Positions 1 to 11,687 of a DNA stretch of 64,000 nucleotides are shown here, piece by piece (the first letter of the stretch is position 1; every line of letters begins with the position of its first letter). The notes below the pieces were generated by a model. The model made no database searches. It saw only the letters and a program-made list of their open reading frames with translations, and had not been told where the DNA came from. Both the position numbers and the translations under genes were made by a program. The DNA comes from Kwoniella bestiolae CBS 10118 (lineage: Eukaryota; Basidiomycota; Tremellomycetes; Tremellales; Cryptococcaceae): assembly GCF_000512585.2 (NCBI RefSeq), contig NC_089247.1, positions 62,001-126,000 of the forward strand, in the 5' to 3' direction.

Positions 1-1618
1 CCGTATATAATCTTCAACCGAAGAATCGTCAGGTGTGAGCTCAAGGTTGTAATACGACCCCACTGCGAATATCACGAAAAGTAGCGCTAGTTGTTGAGAC
101 GTCACGTCACGCCGCTGGACCCCTGTCGAGCTCGACCCAGCGTACGCCTTTTCGAAGATAGAATCGACAAGCGACCTCGAAGCAATATTGAAGCTGTCAA
201 TCGTGGGATGTTAGCCAATATATCTGGCGAAGGAATAAAATGACCACCCACTGCCACGAAAAGTGCCTGAAGTACGTGTCAATCAGTACCCTTGCGTCGT
301 GTTGAGGAGGTAGCACCGAAAGGATCGTTAGAGTAGAAATGCTTTTCGAAGCGGTGTTGAAAGGGAAAGCGACGATGGCACCCAAAGCGTCCGCAAAACC
401 ACCCCCACCATGTTGCGGCAGCAATTGCGCATCCATTCGAGGCGATGGCATTTGAGAGACTGGAGGCGGCGAGTCGCCTGATTCAACCGTTTCTTGCTGA
501 ATGAACGATAAGCACCCGCTTTACAGCTACAGGTCATGGACTTACGTTCTTCAGCCATTCTGCCGCTGCAGTTCGACCTAGATATTTGGATCTGCCTGAT
601 CGTGATATGACAAGGGTTCCATGGCCATGCCCTTCTTCCGTCGATTCGAGGCTGTGGGTGTCGAATGTTACAGACCTACCAGCTGGTAGAACTGCTTCGT
701 GGTCGTATTGGTATCCGAGGCCCACCTGGGGTGGTGGAATGCCCGGTCGATCTCTGGATGGGTATACCGGAGATGCTGAGGCGGTAGTTTGCGCGGGTTG
801 ATCGAATGACACAGAGTTTGGTAGCGGATCGTTGTAGTCAAAAGGGTGGGCAGGAGTCACTTGGCTTGTGGCGTGGTCAGTGAAAACATGCATGGGAGCT
901 TGTGCATCTGTGATGGTGAGAAGATCTGCTGGCGGAGGGTGTTGGGCAAAGGCGGATTGATCATGATGACCATGAGAAGACGCCATCTCGTTGGTTGTTT
1001 CACCAAGATCTGTCGATGCATACTCGTAGTCCACTTGCAACGGGAGAGATGCTTGTCGATCCATATTCGTTGGGCGGCTTTTGCTTGAGGCTGGTGTCTC
1101 TAACCCCTTGCGCCTGAGGGAATTTTCCAATGAGGCCAGACGCTGCTGAAGACGAGCGACCTCGTCTTCTGTCTTGTTGCTACACTCGGCCAATGTGTCA
1201 AAATAGAGAGGACAGTATGGCTGTTGAGAGAAGAGATCCACTTGCCCTGAAGATTGGACCTCGGCGGGCTCATTCTGACGGCATATGTCTGCGCATTCCC
1301 GACGGATGCATGTCCCACAAGGGACTGCACGGTGATAGGTTTTGAGCAACCCTGCCTTCGAGGTCGTGATATTCGGAGAAAAAACTCACGCCGACGATCA
1401 CATTTCAATTTCAACCTTCTGCATTCTGATGTGTCGCAAGATCAGAGAGAAAGCAATGCAAGCTGGACGTCAATATGGATCGCCTTCGGAAGGCACAAAA
1501 GGACGATGTGGAACTTACCGTTGCAGCTCAACTGCGGCCTCGGTTTTCGCTTCTTCTTTGGACGCTCTTCACTCAAAGGCGCTCTAGCCGATGCCGACGG
1601 ACTTGTGGTCCTAGTCAT
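1..1618 (-). CDS. Zn2Cys6 fungal transcription factor (C-terminus cut by window edge)
   Basis: Nuclear DNA-binding regulator of the Gal4 class. Five exons are readable: 1519-1618, 1390-1425, 546-1324, 252-496 and <1-193. The start ATG at 1618 opens a basic stretch (KKKRKPRP) and then the cluster CNECRRLKLKCDRR, spliced to LPCGTCIRRECADIC, so all six zinc cysteines are present but are assembled only by splicing three exons. A short heptad-like stretch (DEVARLQQRLASLENSLRRKG) follows and could be a dimerisation coiled coil. A low-complexity linker comes next, and then the start of the Fungal_trans domain (VLIDTYFRHFSW joined over a 58-nt intron to HFNIASRSLVDSIF). The rest lies off the left end. 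The gene heads a block of oxidoreductase and transporter genes and could regulate them; that is inference. Target unknown. Confidence 0.9.
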
Positions 1619-2066
1619 TTTGAGACGTATGATTGAGTTGTGGACGAAAGAGAGACATATTGGAAGAGGATGCCAAAATACAATCGGAGTAGCACTCGGA
1701 TCAAGTGCATCGGACTCGCAAGCTCAAACTAAGGGATGGTACGGTCGGATATAACATGTTAAGTCCGGCTGACCAATGGATCCCTGAAGTATACGTATCT
1801 TCGCGTTCACTCTGCTGTGTCTGTTTTCGTTTCAACCCCTCCAACGGCTGTGACATGGGGCCCAGCCCCGCATCACTGATGCTTCGCGGCTTTCGACGGG
1901 TGCGTCGCGTTCAAGTAAATCACCGCTCTTTTGCACTAGTGAAAAGAAGCTCGGCTATGGCATGACGTCGATATTGCCGATGATCCTAGCAAGAAGAGGG
2001 AAAATATGCATGAGATGATGGCATGAAAGCTCAAGTTTGAAACATTGTCCCCTACTGACGAGCATT
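1619..2066. promoter_or_regulatory. Intergenic region upstream of the Zn2Cys6 regulator
   Basis: About 450 bases between the start of the left-edge regulator and the 3' end of the SDR, both on the minus strand. It should hold the regulator's promoter and the SDR terminator. I see no convincing coding exon; open frames here are short and lack splice context. Confidence 0.4.
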
Positions 2067-3286
2067 CTACTCAACTACAACGCTTTTCCGTGCTGAATAG
2101 GAGACAAGACAATGTTAGTCACTACTTCCAAGTAAAACTTCGGAACTCACGGTCGATCCCATTGGCCCAAGAGGTGACCTGTCGCCATCCTGCATCCACC
2201 TTGAGCTGTAGACATGATTCATGTTAGCAGGCAGACATAACCGGAGATTGATCTCACTTACATGGAAAGCGTTCATCATCGAGTTCTCGAGTAAGAAGAT
2301 GACGGCAGCCGCGATTTCGTCAGGAGTTGTGAATCGACGGGGGAACATGGAATAACCTTCAACGGCATCTTTGAAGTACTGGATACGATCACCCGATTGC
2401 ATCAATGGCGAAATCACCAGAGCGGGAGCCAATGAATTGACTCGGATACCCGAAGGAGCCAGAAAGTCGGCCGCAGCTTCAGTGATACCTAAGACACACG
2501 CTATTCGCGAGACACAGTATTGTCAGTTCCTTGAAACGATTTCAATCCCCCCAAGCATGCTCACTTTTCGAAGGACCATATGTCAGACATCGAGCTGGAG
2601 GTGTGTGACCGACAACTGAGGATAGGTTGACGATGGCGCCTCTTTCCTCTACTACTCGTTCGTGGTATATGTCTAAAGGCGGGTATTGCGAGTTGATGGC
2701 ATCTGCCACAAGAGCATTGACGAGGAATGTGCCGTATGCGTTTACTTTCAAGACGGTCTCGAAATCCTACGAGAAGAACAACGCAGGAAAAGTAAGTGTT
2801 TCACAGTCTTCTGCGGAATTGAGCTACACACCTTCAACTTGTCGGACATCTTGCTTGTCCATGGTTTATTGGGATTGGTTGCTGCACAGTGCACCGCTCC
2901 GAAGAGAGATCCATTAGGGACATGCTTCAAGGCCTCTTGCAACGAAGCTTCTAAGATTTCCTGACTCGTGATGTCGGTTTTGGAGTAGAAATATTTGTCA
3001 GAATGCTTGAATGTTTTAATTTTCTCCGTAGCTACATCTTCGGGGACTATGTCGAAGATCTGAGGACGGGTATGTCAGGAACAGAACGACACAATATCTG
3101 CCTGACTGAGCTCTGTTCGCCTCTACTCACAATGGCATATCCACCTTTAGCTACTATCATCTCTGCTGTAGCGCCTCCAATGGAGCCGAGACCACCGGTG
3201 ATAACGAAAGCTGGAAAGATATCAGCCAAAAGCTCCAATGAACACGGCTGTTGTGATGGGCACTCACCTTTACCGTCGAGAATCAT
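2067..3286 (-). CDS. Short-chain dehydrogenase/reductase, HSD10-like
   Basis: NAD(P)-dependent oxidoreductase of the classical SDR fold, most like type II 3-hydroxyacyl-CoA dehydrogenases (HSD10); the substrate cannot be told from sequence. The ATG at 3286 gives MILDGK spliced to AFVITGGLGSIGGATAEMI, the Rossmann GGxGxIG loop. Later come the cofactor-side segment IFDIVPED, the SDR motif VNAYGTF, the active-site serine strand IVNLSSVVG, and the catalytic YGPSK (YxxxK). The C-terminal half has SGIRVNSLAPALV and the specificity loop. About seven exons. A last intron (2093-2150, with a CTAAC branch site) gives a C-terminus ending RKSVVVE at 2067; if unspliced, the frame stops at 2122. It lies between the regulator and the flavin monooxygenase on the same strand, which suggests a shared pathway. 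Confidence 0.85.
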
Positions 3287-4062
3287 TTCGATAGATGTGG
3301 AACAGGAGTGATGGGAATGACAGCAGCAGTAGACTTGTGCGCGAGTACCGGGCGACGAAAGCATGCATCGCAATATATGTATATTCCTCTTACCAAGCTA
3401 TTTGCTATTCGCATGGGCTTTGATCCGTTGATGGCATCGGACTCATCACCGGGTTGAACCCTTCAGCGATGAAGGTCGGATTTAATCCAGAAGGAAAAAA
3501 GCCTTGGGCGGATTGACTCCGATCTCGCCGCCGGCAACGCGAACCGGAAACCCGCTCTATCATCGGCTCTTATGGATTATTGGGTGATGGCTCGATGTGT
3601 GAGCTGTGTGGACACGCCTTCATTCCCGTCTCGAGTTCGCACGCCTTAGGCTTTGCGCACGAAATTGATGTAGAACGCGTTACCGAACAATGCCTTCTCC
3701 GCTCTTGATCCGTTTGTATCCCACACCGAGACGCATTGCGCTGGCATGTATCAAAGTCGTCTACTGGAGAACGGATACTGGGCCTTGCATGATGCGAAGC
3801 TTTCAGATAGCAGTGACGAGGCAACAGGAACCCAGAGAATTGATGAATGAAAGACGCGAGGTCAGTAGCCAGTTGAGAGCATGTCAACCACGCAACTGAA
3901 ACCATTTCAAATCTACGTGCAAGCACCTCATCACAAGACAGCAAAGACTGAAAACTCATCCGATAGACCTCGAGCACAAAGGGCACGATATACATCTATT
4001 GATCAATACGAACGAGATCAAAGCAAAACCAATAAACCTAGTATCCGTCACGACTTTATCTC
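3287..4062. promoter_or_regulatory. Intergenic region between SDR and flavin monooxygenase
   Basis: About 780 bases. The part next to 3286 should be the SDR promoter. Several CGG/CCG triplets lie around 3510-3560, the kind of half-site Zn2Cys6 proteins bind. A 141-codon minus-strand frame at 3570-3995 has no recognisable domain and a non-protein-like composition; I do not call it a gene. Confidence 0.35.
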
Positions 4063-6384
4063 CTATTTGAGGTAAGGCTCTGGTGAGATCCCTTCCAATT
4101 TCGCTTTTATCCTCAAAGCGACCATCTTTGAGTGATAACGAGCGGCTTGCAGGGTTCCCACCATCAACCACATATTGGGTACACCGGTATCCCTCCAAGC
4201 GGAATTGAGTTCTCCCTCCTCGTTCATACCCCAAATCGGATTGAATCGATCTGCCACGTCATCTCCCAAGGTTCTTCTGACCGAATCAATGGTGTTGGAG
4301 AACCCGGTGGCCAAAACAACGATATCATATTGTTTCTCTCTGTCTCCGTTCAAGACTACCTTGTCTCCAGTGAAGCTGGGTTAAAGGATCAAGTCAACGG
4401 AAGTACCCAAATGAGCTGTACTGAAAGTCAAACTCACTGATCGATGTAACCTTGTTCAACCTTGATATTTCCATTGATGATCTGCTCGCAAGCACCGGCG
4501 TCAAAGTAGAAACCACCGTTCTTGGTATAACCGAGAGTCTGTGTAGATGTGCTTCGTTGACCTCGCCAGGTCTTGAAACCTCTGGCTTCCATTGCATGTA
4601 AAAGGTCATGATCGAGTTCAGTCAACTCCGATCCAAGTCGTCTTCCCATCTCTTCCGCGGGACCGACTGGAAGGCCATATGCAATTCTATCAGCCACTTC
4701 TAGGTCAGGTCGTTTGCCGTTCTCTGGTTTGTAAACACCAAGAATCCGAGGCACGCTGTGAGTCAGGGACATGATATATGTGGGTGATCGTTGAAGGATA
4801 GTCACGTCCACTCCTCTACGGGCGAAGTCGAAAGCAGTGTCAAACCCTGATGAAGATGTTCCGACCACGAGGGCCTTCTTGCCAACCCATTCTCGTGAGG
4901 AATCGTGTTCTGTGGAGTGTCGAATGGTTCCCTTGAATTTTTCAGATCCTGGTATCTCAGGAACGTAAGGTACCCCCGCCAAACTCGTGGCCATGACCTA
5001 AGGGATGCCATTATATAAGCCCAGCAGATCACGATATCCGTTTCTGTCGACTACTCACTAATTGCTTAGGGTGGAAAGTCCTCTTGTCCTGTTCCCCTCG
5101 GGATACCTTGATGGTCCACTCGCCGTTAGGGGATTGAGAGGCACTGGTGACCGCTGAATCGGTCCAAACGAACAACTCTAGTGCACTAACGTACCACTCA
5201 AACCAGTCGGCCAATTTGGCAGCGGGACAGTAAGTTGGCCAGTGTTTAGGGTAAGGCATGTAGGCAAAGTGATCTACGATAGCTAGTCAGCTGGGTTGCG
5301 ACACTGGGCAGAGAATATAGTCGACATACCGGCCCAGTGAGGAAGATGAAGCGATAAAGCCTCATATCGACCCCTCCAGTTGTCTCCGATTCTCTTGTTG
5401 CGTTCAATGATCAAAGCGTTAACACCAAGGGCCTTCAGTCGAGCGGCAAGCATAAGTCCGCTGTAATACCGGTCAACAAGGCGGTCGTCGACGATACTTG
5501 ACGCGCAACACTCACTTTTGTCCACCTCCCACAATCAGCACTTCTGGCTCGATTCCTTCCAATTCCAAATCAAGCTCCCTTTGCATATTCCACGAATGGG
5601 GCCCTGTCATATGACCATCCCTTTCTGGTATCTCTGGAAATCCGTGGAGTGACTCGATAGTGGTGTTGAAGGTCCAAATCCTGAAGCCTTCTTCGGTTTG
5701 AATGATGTTAACCAGAGCGGTACCGCTAGCGATATCGGTCTCTAAGCTGATGTGAGCTTGTATGAAAGAGAGATCCGGGTAAGGTCTTTCAATTTTTGGT
5801 TGGGGTTCGATGAGGGTGACCTTTGAGACAGGAGTCTGGGGGAACAAGTCGCATGCCGCTTTGTTGATCGCTTCTCGAAAGTTGAAGGTCCTGTAGTCCC
5901 AGGTGAATAGAGCTCGATCTCTCCATACGCCTGTAGTGAATGGGAAAGTATGATTAGCGATACCGCTGGGTGCAGAGAGCGATTCGTGCGACTTACCGTG
6001 TTCCATAAACAAATCGGTGAATTGAGTGGCATCTGAGGCGGCCAAAGCTTGTGACAGCTTAGACGCCATCTCCTGTGCTACTGATTTTGGATCGGTCGAT
6101 TCCGAAATTTTTCGACCTTCAGCTCCGTGGGTCGGAAGAGGATGATTGTACTTGAACTTGTACATGTAATCCGCTGCTACTGCGTCGGGATATACAGGTA
6201 AAGGTCTTGTGCCATTCCCATTGTTGACCAGTGCTTTGGACTTGAGGTCCGCTGCATTACTATGATCGGCAGCTGGTTGGTGGTGGATCGCGATAGGAGC
6301 CATTGGGATACGTGTCGACTGATCCTCGTTCAGATGATATTGGAAGGGACGTTGTTCCGACTGCCTTCCAGCTCTTCTTCCCAT
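4063..6384 (-). CDS. Flavin-containing monooxygenase with N-terminal SnoaL/NTF2-like domain
   Basis: FAD- and NADPH-dependent monooxygenase (FMO/Baeyer-Villiger superfamily). The first ~210 residues resemble a SnoaL/NTF2-like domain (YRTFNFREAINKAA...). The FAD loop VGGGQSGLMLAARL follows, completed over an intron, then IGDNWRGRYEALSLHLPHW, common to fungal FMO-like enzymes. The motif FKGTIRH matches FxGxxxH, but the next conserved aromatic position reads H. The NADPH loop is VVGTSSSGFDTAF and the ATG motif reads IVVLATGFSN. The C-terminus ends at 4063. Length near 640 residues and several short introns fit the family. The ATG at 6384 is used; an in-frame ATG at 6303 (CCAATGGC) has a better context and may be the true start. 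It is divergent from the sugar transporter. Substrate unknown. Confidence 0.9.
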
Positions 6385-6929
6385 GAGTAATTATACTCTT
6401 TGCATGCCGCATTCTACTTTGTCGTAAAATAGTAATCGGAGGGTGGTATCTATGCAGATATGTCCGATGGATCCGACGGTCCGATATTAGGCTTTGTTGA
6501 GCGTGAAAGTAGACGCCGGTCGACAATTGGCTTGGGATGTTCGAGTCCATTCATCCTTGCAGGAAGTGAAGGCGCGTTCTCTCAACGATGGGTCTAAATT
6601 GGAAGACGCAAGGACTTCTAGGAGTTCTGCACGAAGAAGCGAGGCACGTGACATATGAGCCCGACGTGACCTCGGTCTTGCGCAACCGCCACCATCGTGC
6701 TCGGATCGGAGAAGCTGTCGGATCCGACCGGAGATACAGGAAACAACATCTCCTAACCGGTCTCGCCCTCGTACCCCGCTCAGGCCATTGGCACACTTTG
6801 AGTTCAGCCCAAGTGCCCTATATGCGGATTTGAGACATAAATAGACTGAATTCTGAGAAGAATTGGAGATGTTGTTGCCCCACAACCAGCTGAACAACAA
6901 GCCCTGTCCAAGCTACTCAATCCATCGAC
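6385..6929. promoter_or_regulatory. Divergent promoter with GGATCCGAC repeats and a palindrome
   Basis: 545 bases shared by the monooxygenase (leftward) and the sugar transporter (rightward). GTCGGATCCGAC at 6717-6728 is a perfect 12-base palindrome whose core is CGG-AT-CCG, a Zn2Cys6-type inverted half-site. GGATCCGAC recurs at 6469-6477, flanked by further TCCGA copies. This suggests co-regulation of the two genes by a zinc-cluster factor, possibly the one at the left edge. Inference from motif shape only. Confidence 0.5.
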
Positions 6930-8872
6930 ATGTCCGACGAAAATGTATCCAGGCATGCGCCTGAGCGAGATGGTATTCCTTCTCTCGAATCCCTGGGTGT
7001 GACTCTTCACCATGACACATATCAATATTGCGAAGACAGTCAGCTGTTGGCTGACTCACTGGGCGGCAATAGTTAGTGTCAAATCTCAGTCATGTTGTTC
7101 GAGGTGATGACATAGACTGATGACTTGCTCCTTACAGAGCTGAAAGATGTATTCGCCAACTGGATCGTCGTCGCTGCCGCCTTTTCCGCCTGTATGGGTG
7201 GTCTTCTGTTCGGTTTCGATCAAGGTATCTTGTCAATCGTCCTAACGATGAAACAATTTCTTCGCCAATTCCCCGAAACCGATTCTACCCAGGACTCCGG
7301 CGCAGCCTTCAACAAAGGGATCATGACTGGTCTTCTGGAGCTGGGCGCTTTCTTGGGTGCCGTCCAAGCTGGCTACCTAGCCGATAGATACTCAAGAAAG
7401 AAAGCGATCGGTAAGTACACTCAGTCTCGCTTGTTTCGGGCAGTCGTTGATATTAGCTTTCTTCAGGAATCGGATCTGTCTGGTTCATCATCGGCAGTGT
7501 CATTCAAGCCGCATCCTTTTCCTACCCACAATTGGTGGTTGGACGATTTATTGGAGGTGTCGGAATTGGCCTCTTGTCATCCGTCGCACCAATGTACATT
7601 TCTGAGATTGCCCCACCTAATGTCAGAGGTGCATTCCTTGCTCTCGAAGGTGCTACCATCGTTATCGGTATCGTTATCATGTTCTACATCGTAAGTAATA
7701 TACCCTTACAACTGCATAGTTGCAAGACCTCAGCTGACAAAGATGTACAGACATATGGCACCCGACACATTGCGGGGGACTGGAGTTTCCGACTGCCTTT
7801 TACTGTACAAATGGCACCTTGTATCCTACTTGCCATCGGTCTTTGGAAATTGCCTTATTCGCCCCGATGGCTGGCTGGTGCAGGCAAAGATCGAGAGGCT
7901 CTCGAGTCACTGGTGGCACTTCGAGGTCTTTCGGCGACAGACCCCCGAGTCCAAGCTGAATGGATCACTATCCGAGCCGAGGCCATCCGCAACAGGGAAG
8001 TCATCGTCCAAGCTCATCCTCACACTGCTCACCAAACGGGTCTCTCCGCCGAGCTGAAACTTGAAGCGGCCGCCTGGATCGACATGTTCAAACCGAAAAT
8101 CTTACCAAGAACCATGATCGGCGTCATGCTCATGGTGTTCCAGCAATTTCAAGGTATTAACGCTTTGATTTACTACTCTCCTACTCTGTTCGAGCAACTT
8201 GGTTTGGACTACGAGATGCAAATTACCATGTCGGGTGTGTTAAATGTCTGTCAGATGGTCGCTACCAGTGCCGCTTTCTTCTTCCTGGACAGAGTGGGCA
8301 GGAAGCCTCCTCTTCTCTTAGGATCTATCGTCAACACCATCTCCCATATCATCGTCGGTGTGATGATCGCCAAATTTTCCGGGAACTGGGAAGCTCATCA
8401 AGGTCCTGCATGGGTCGGCGTCGCGTTCATCCTCGTCTTTATGTTCTCCTTTGGTCTCGGCTGGTCGCCTGTCCCCTGGGCTATGCCTGCGGAAGTCCAC
8501 TCTTCAAGTCGACGAGCCAAAGGCGTTGCCATTACTACCTGTTGTAATTGGTTGTTCAATTTCATCATCGGTGTCATCACTCCGCCGATGATCCAGAACA
8601 TCAAATTCGGGACATTCTTCTTCTTCGCCGCCTTCTCTTTCCTATCCGCTCTTTGGACATGGTTCTTCTGTCCGGAGACCAAGGGAAAAACCCTCGAAGA
8701 GATGGATGCTATCTTTCACACTCATGCCGCTCACGAAGAACTTCAAGCCAAGGCTGAGATCCTTAGAGCTATCGTCGGGCTTCCCGCTCCTGCGAGCAAT
8801 GGATCTCATGAAGACGTCGACTACAAAGGAGGCGAATACAAGGGCACAGACCAACACGTCGAGCGCGTCTAA
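6930..8872 (+). CDS. MFS sugar-porter family transporter
   Basis: Twelve-helix plasma-membrane carrier of the sugar porter (SP) family. Exons 6930-7071, 7138-7410, 7467-7690 and 7751-8872 give 586 residues. The first exon encodes a hydrophilic N-tail starting MSDENVSRHAPERDG and joins as GGN|KLKDVFANW. Family signatures are visible: GLLFGFDQGILS in helix 1, GYLADRYSRKKAIG, VGRFIGGVGIGLLSSVAPMY, PYSPRWL after helix 6, QQFQGINALIYYSP in helix 7, DRVGRKPPLL, and PETKGKTLEEMD at the C-terminal side. The substrate (hexose, polyol, quinate or other) is not fixed by these motifs. It shares a divergent promoter with the monooxygenase, so it may import that pathway's substrate. Confidence 0.93.
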
Positions 8873-9394
8873 GCATCTGAGGCACACTCACATACCTCAG
8901 GTGACAACCAATTCCGAAAATTGTTGTGTTCAAGCTCAAGAAGAAGAAGCGGACTATGGACGAATGTGCGACAAGGTACAAAAGTGGATATTTAGGGTGA
9001 TTAGTGTTTCTCGATAGTATTTGGAACAGAGTTTTAATGTAACAATAAAAAAGCGAATGCGAAATTCTCTGATAATGATTCCTGCCTGTCGCCTTGTTTG
9101 GTCAGAAATGTGAAAAAAGTTGCTCGATGCATACTCGTAATCGCTGGCTGTATGTCCTGAGGTGGAAAAACCTTTGCTTGCACCACTGAGTTTCCGCAAT
9201 GGGGAATAATTTCGAGCCGTAAACTGAACATGTTAGATCAGGTTCTTCTGATCGCTCCCGCATGAGCAGAAATGACGTATGATGAGATCGAGAGCACATC
9301 GATTCCCACGTATCTGGACAATCAATATAACAAAAATATGCGGTTGATCAGCGGTTGATCCCATTCTTCAAAGTACAACTCCTACATTTGTAAC
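8873..9394. other. Intergenic region, transporter 3' end and NmrA promoter
   Basis: About 520 bases between two plus-strand genes. It contains AT-rich sequence around 9320-9345 ahead of the NmrA gene. No exon with splice context was found. Confidence 0.35.
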
Positions 9395-10477
9395 ATGGCA
9401 TCCTCAATCAACATACTTGTCTGCGGCGCGACCGGGAAGCAAGGCGGAAAGGCGGTATCGACTCTGCTTGAGGAGAAACCTAGCAATGTTCAAGTGCGAT
9501 TCTTGACTCGCAACACGTCATCTGAGAGCGCAAAGAAGCTGGTAACAAAAGGTGTGGAAGCCGTTCAAGGCAGCTTAGACGACAAGGCTACATTAGATGC
9601 GGCTCTGGAAGGAGTACAGAGGGCATTCTTAGTCACTGATGCTGGAGCTGGTGAGGAAAAGGAAACACAACAAGGGATCAATTTCATCAACGCCGCTAAA
9701 GCAGCTGGAGTGGAACACCTCGTTTTTACGAGCGTCGCTTCTGCAGATGATGCGAAAAGTGTGCCGCATTTCAGATCAAAAGCTAAAGTGAGTCAAGGGG
9801 TTTTTGGATCATCGAATCATGGAATAATATAACCGTCGGATTACCATGGAGCACGTAGGCTGACCCATCTCACTCTGTAGGTAGAAGAGGCATTGAAGTC
9901 ATCTGGTCTATCTTACACTATACTTCGCCCTGTTGCGTTCATGGTAAGCGTTAACCGGATCTACAAGACCCCCATCGCGCTTACGCCCGTGTCTACTTCT
10001 CCTACCAGGACAACTTCCCTGCTGCAGCTGGTCCAGCTCGTTTCATGGTCGTCGGAATGTTCTTTGCATCGTTGGCGTGGAAAAAGTGTCAGCTGATTGC
10101 GACTGAGGACATCGGAGTGTTTGCTGGGAAGGCATTGATCAATCCTGAAAGCGAGCACTTCAAGAACAAGACCATCGAGCTGTCGGGAGGGAATTATGGC
10201 TTAGAAGATGTTAGACAAGCGATATTCAAGACTCAAGGATATCAACCTTGGTTCGCATCGTTGACCCCGACACCGATCAGAGCCATATTACCATATGATT
10301 TCAAACAGATGATGTATTGTGGGTGCCCCTTCCTTTCCTACCTGATCATGCTTGACGCTGATTTCTGGGGAAGACCTCGAGGAGACTGGGTATAACGACA
10401 TCGACACTTCCGCTCTTCGATACATCCACCCTGGTCTAATGACATTGGAGGATTGGTTTCGAAAGAATGGATCTTGA
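9395..10477 (+). CDS. NmrA-like NAD(P)-binding protein
   Basis: Atypical short-chain dehydrogenase of the NmrA/HSCARG family; these bind NAD(P) as redox sensors or act as reductases. Exons 9395-9787, 9881-9943, 10009-10318 and 10374-10477 give 289 residues. The N-terminal loop CGATGKQGGKAV matches GxxGxxG. RFLTRNTSS follows the second strand, VEHLVFTSVASAD the fourth, and SYTILRPVAFMDNF is the usual NmrA segment after the second intron. The catalytic tyrosine of classical SDRs is not obvious, as is common in this family. The last intron uses an AAG acceptor at 10371-10373, less usual than the others, but it restores the frame to a C-terminus ending LEDWFRKNGS. Confidence 0.88.
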
Positions 10478-10667
10478 TCGTCGAACCAACTGGGGTCACT
10501 GGAGTGCATGGTAGTGCAACCGATGTATAGGCTCTCACGCATGTCTTCGTTCGCACAGGTTAGGTAGTAACGAGAGCTTGACCTTCATGGCCAATAAATC
10601 GCTGTGTCGTTCAGCGACAGCAATTGTTGTCAAGCTGGAATTTCGCACAGAAGTGCCTTATACATGC

Positions 10668-11687
10668 TCATTGTGAAATCTTCTGATCCTCTTCGACTTG
10701 CACGACCTCTCTTTCAGGTCCATACAGCAGCCTCAAACTGTCTTTGTCCACCTTTCCACTGCCGTATACCTCATAACAAGGCATATACCGATCGACGAAG
10801 AGTCTGACTTCGTCGTCCGACATCCCTAGTCCTCTGTTCTCCCTCTTCATGTGATGCTCCTGTTGTAGCCTCCAGTAGTAGATGTAATCTAAGTCAAGGG
10901 GTGTAATGGCGACGTGACAATCAAAATAACTATCTATCTCTCGGTTCAGATTTGATAGATTATCGTTGATCTGCATGATAGTCTGCCAATCGTGTTCATG
11001 AGCTGTCTGGCTTGTGGCCCACAACTCATGGAGTTTGGGCTGGGCAACGTGCTGAAATCCTAAGGACCACCCTTCTAGCATGAATACATCTAATTCCGCA
11101 GGATGAATAGGGATGGTCGACTCTGATCGGTCTCCACGACCATTGTATAAGCTCTTATCGAATGTGGGTAGCGTAACGGACGAGGCGTTTCGTTCAGGTC
11201 CCCGTATCTGCTTCAAGACGGTTCTAAGAAGTTCTATATCATGCGTTCCTGGCGGCCCTCTACCCTGGAGCATTCGATTGTTCGGAGACGCCTGAGCTAG
11301 CTCATCCAAACCTTTGCGATCTAGGTAAAAATCTAGGGAAATACCCGGTATGGTCAGCCCGTGACACGAGATTGGCATAGCATACGTACCGTCGAGAGAA
11401 GCTACAGCAGTTCTCAGGCGAAAAGCCGAGGCCAAGAAACTGACCAGTGCAGCTGCGAGGGTACTTTTGCCTGCATAATGTGGTATCAGCTCCGGGAAAG
11501 ATATCATTCATTTGTACTTGGTCGCTAACTCACCGGCACCCTGTGGTCCCTGCATGGAGACAATCAGAGGGCCAGATCTTCCCGCGACTCGTTCATGATG
11601 TTTAGCAATGAACTCCGCTATCAGCTGAGCCTTGTATTGTGTTGTGCTCGTGTCTATAGGCTTCTCTGAGGCCATGATAGAGACCAT
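10668..11687 (-). CDS. GLYK: D-glycerate 3-kinase (GLYK/Tda10 family P-loop kinase)
   Basis: Cytosolic kinase expected to turn D-glycerate plus ATP into 3-phosphoglycerate, feeding glycolysis. Exons 11534-11687, 11390-11470 and 10668-11332 give 299 residues, close to the usual size of fungal Tda10 and the plant GLYK catalytic domain. The Walker A loop GPQGAGKS is at residues 47-54 and is completed over the first intron; SLDDFYLDRKG, a family hallmark, is completed over the second. NRMLQGRGPPGTHD, VFMLEGWSLGF (Walker B-like) and DYIYYWRLQQEH follow, all typical. Start ATG at 11687 has a strong ACCATGG context; 11675 is an in-frame alternative. It is divergent from the regulator and next to a tartrate-type dehydrogenase that can yield D-glycerate, which gives the kinase a clear supply route. 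Confidence 0.9.

Noticed and set aside
3570..3995. 141-codon minus-strand frame between the SDR and the monooxygenase
   Set aside because: No domain, no splice partners, composition unlike the neighbouring proteins; lies in a promoter region.
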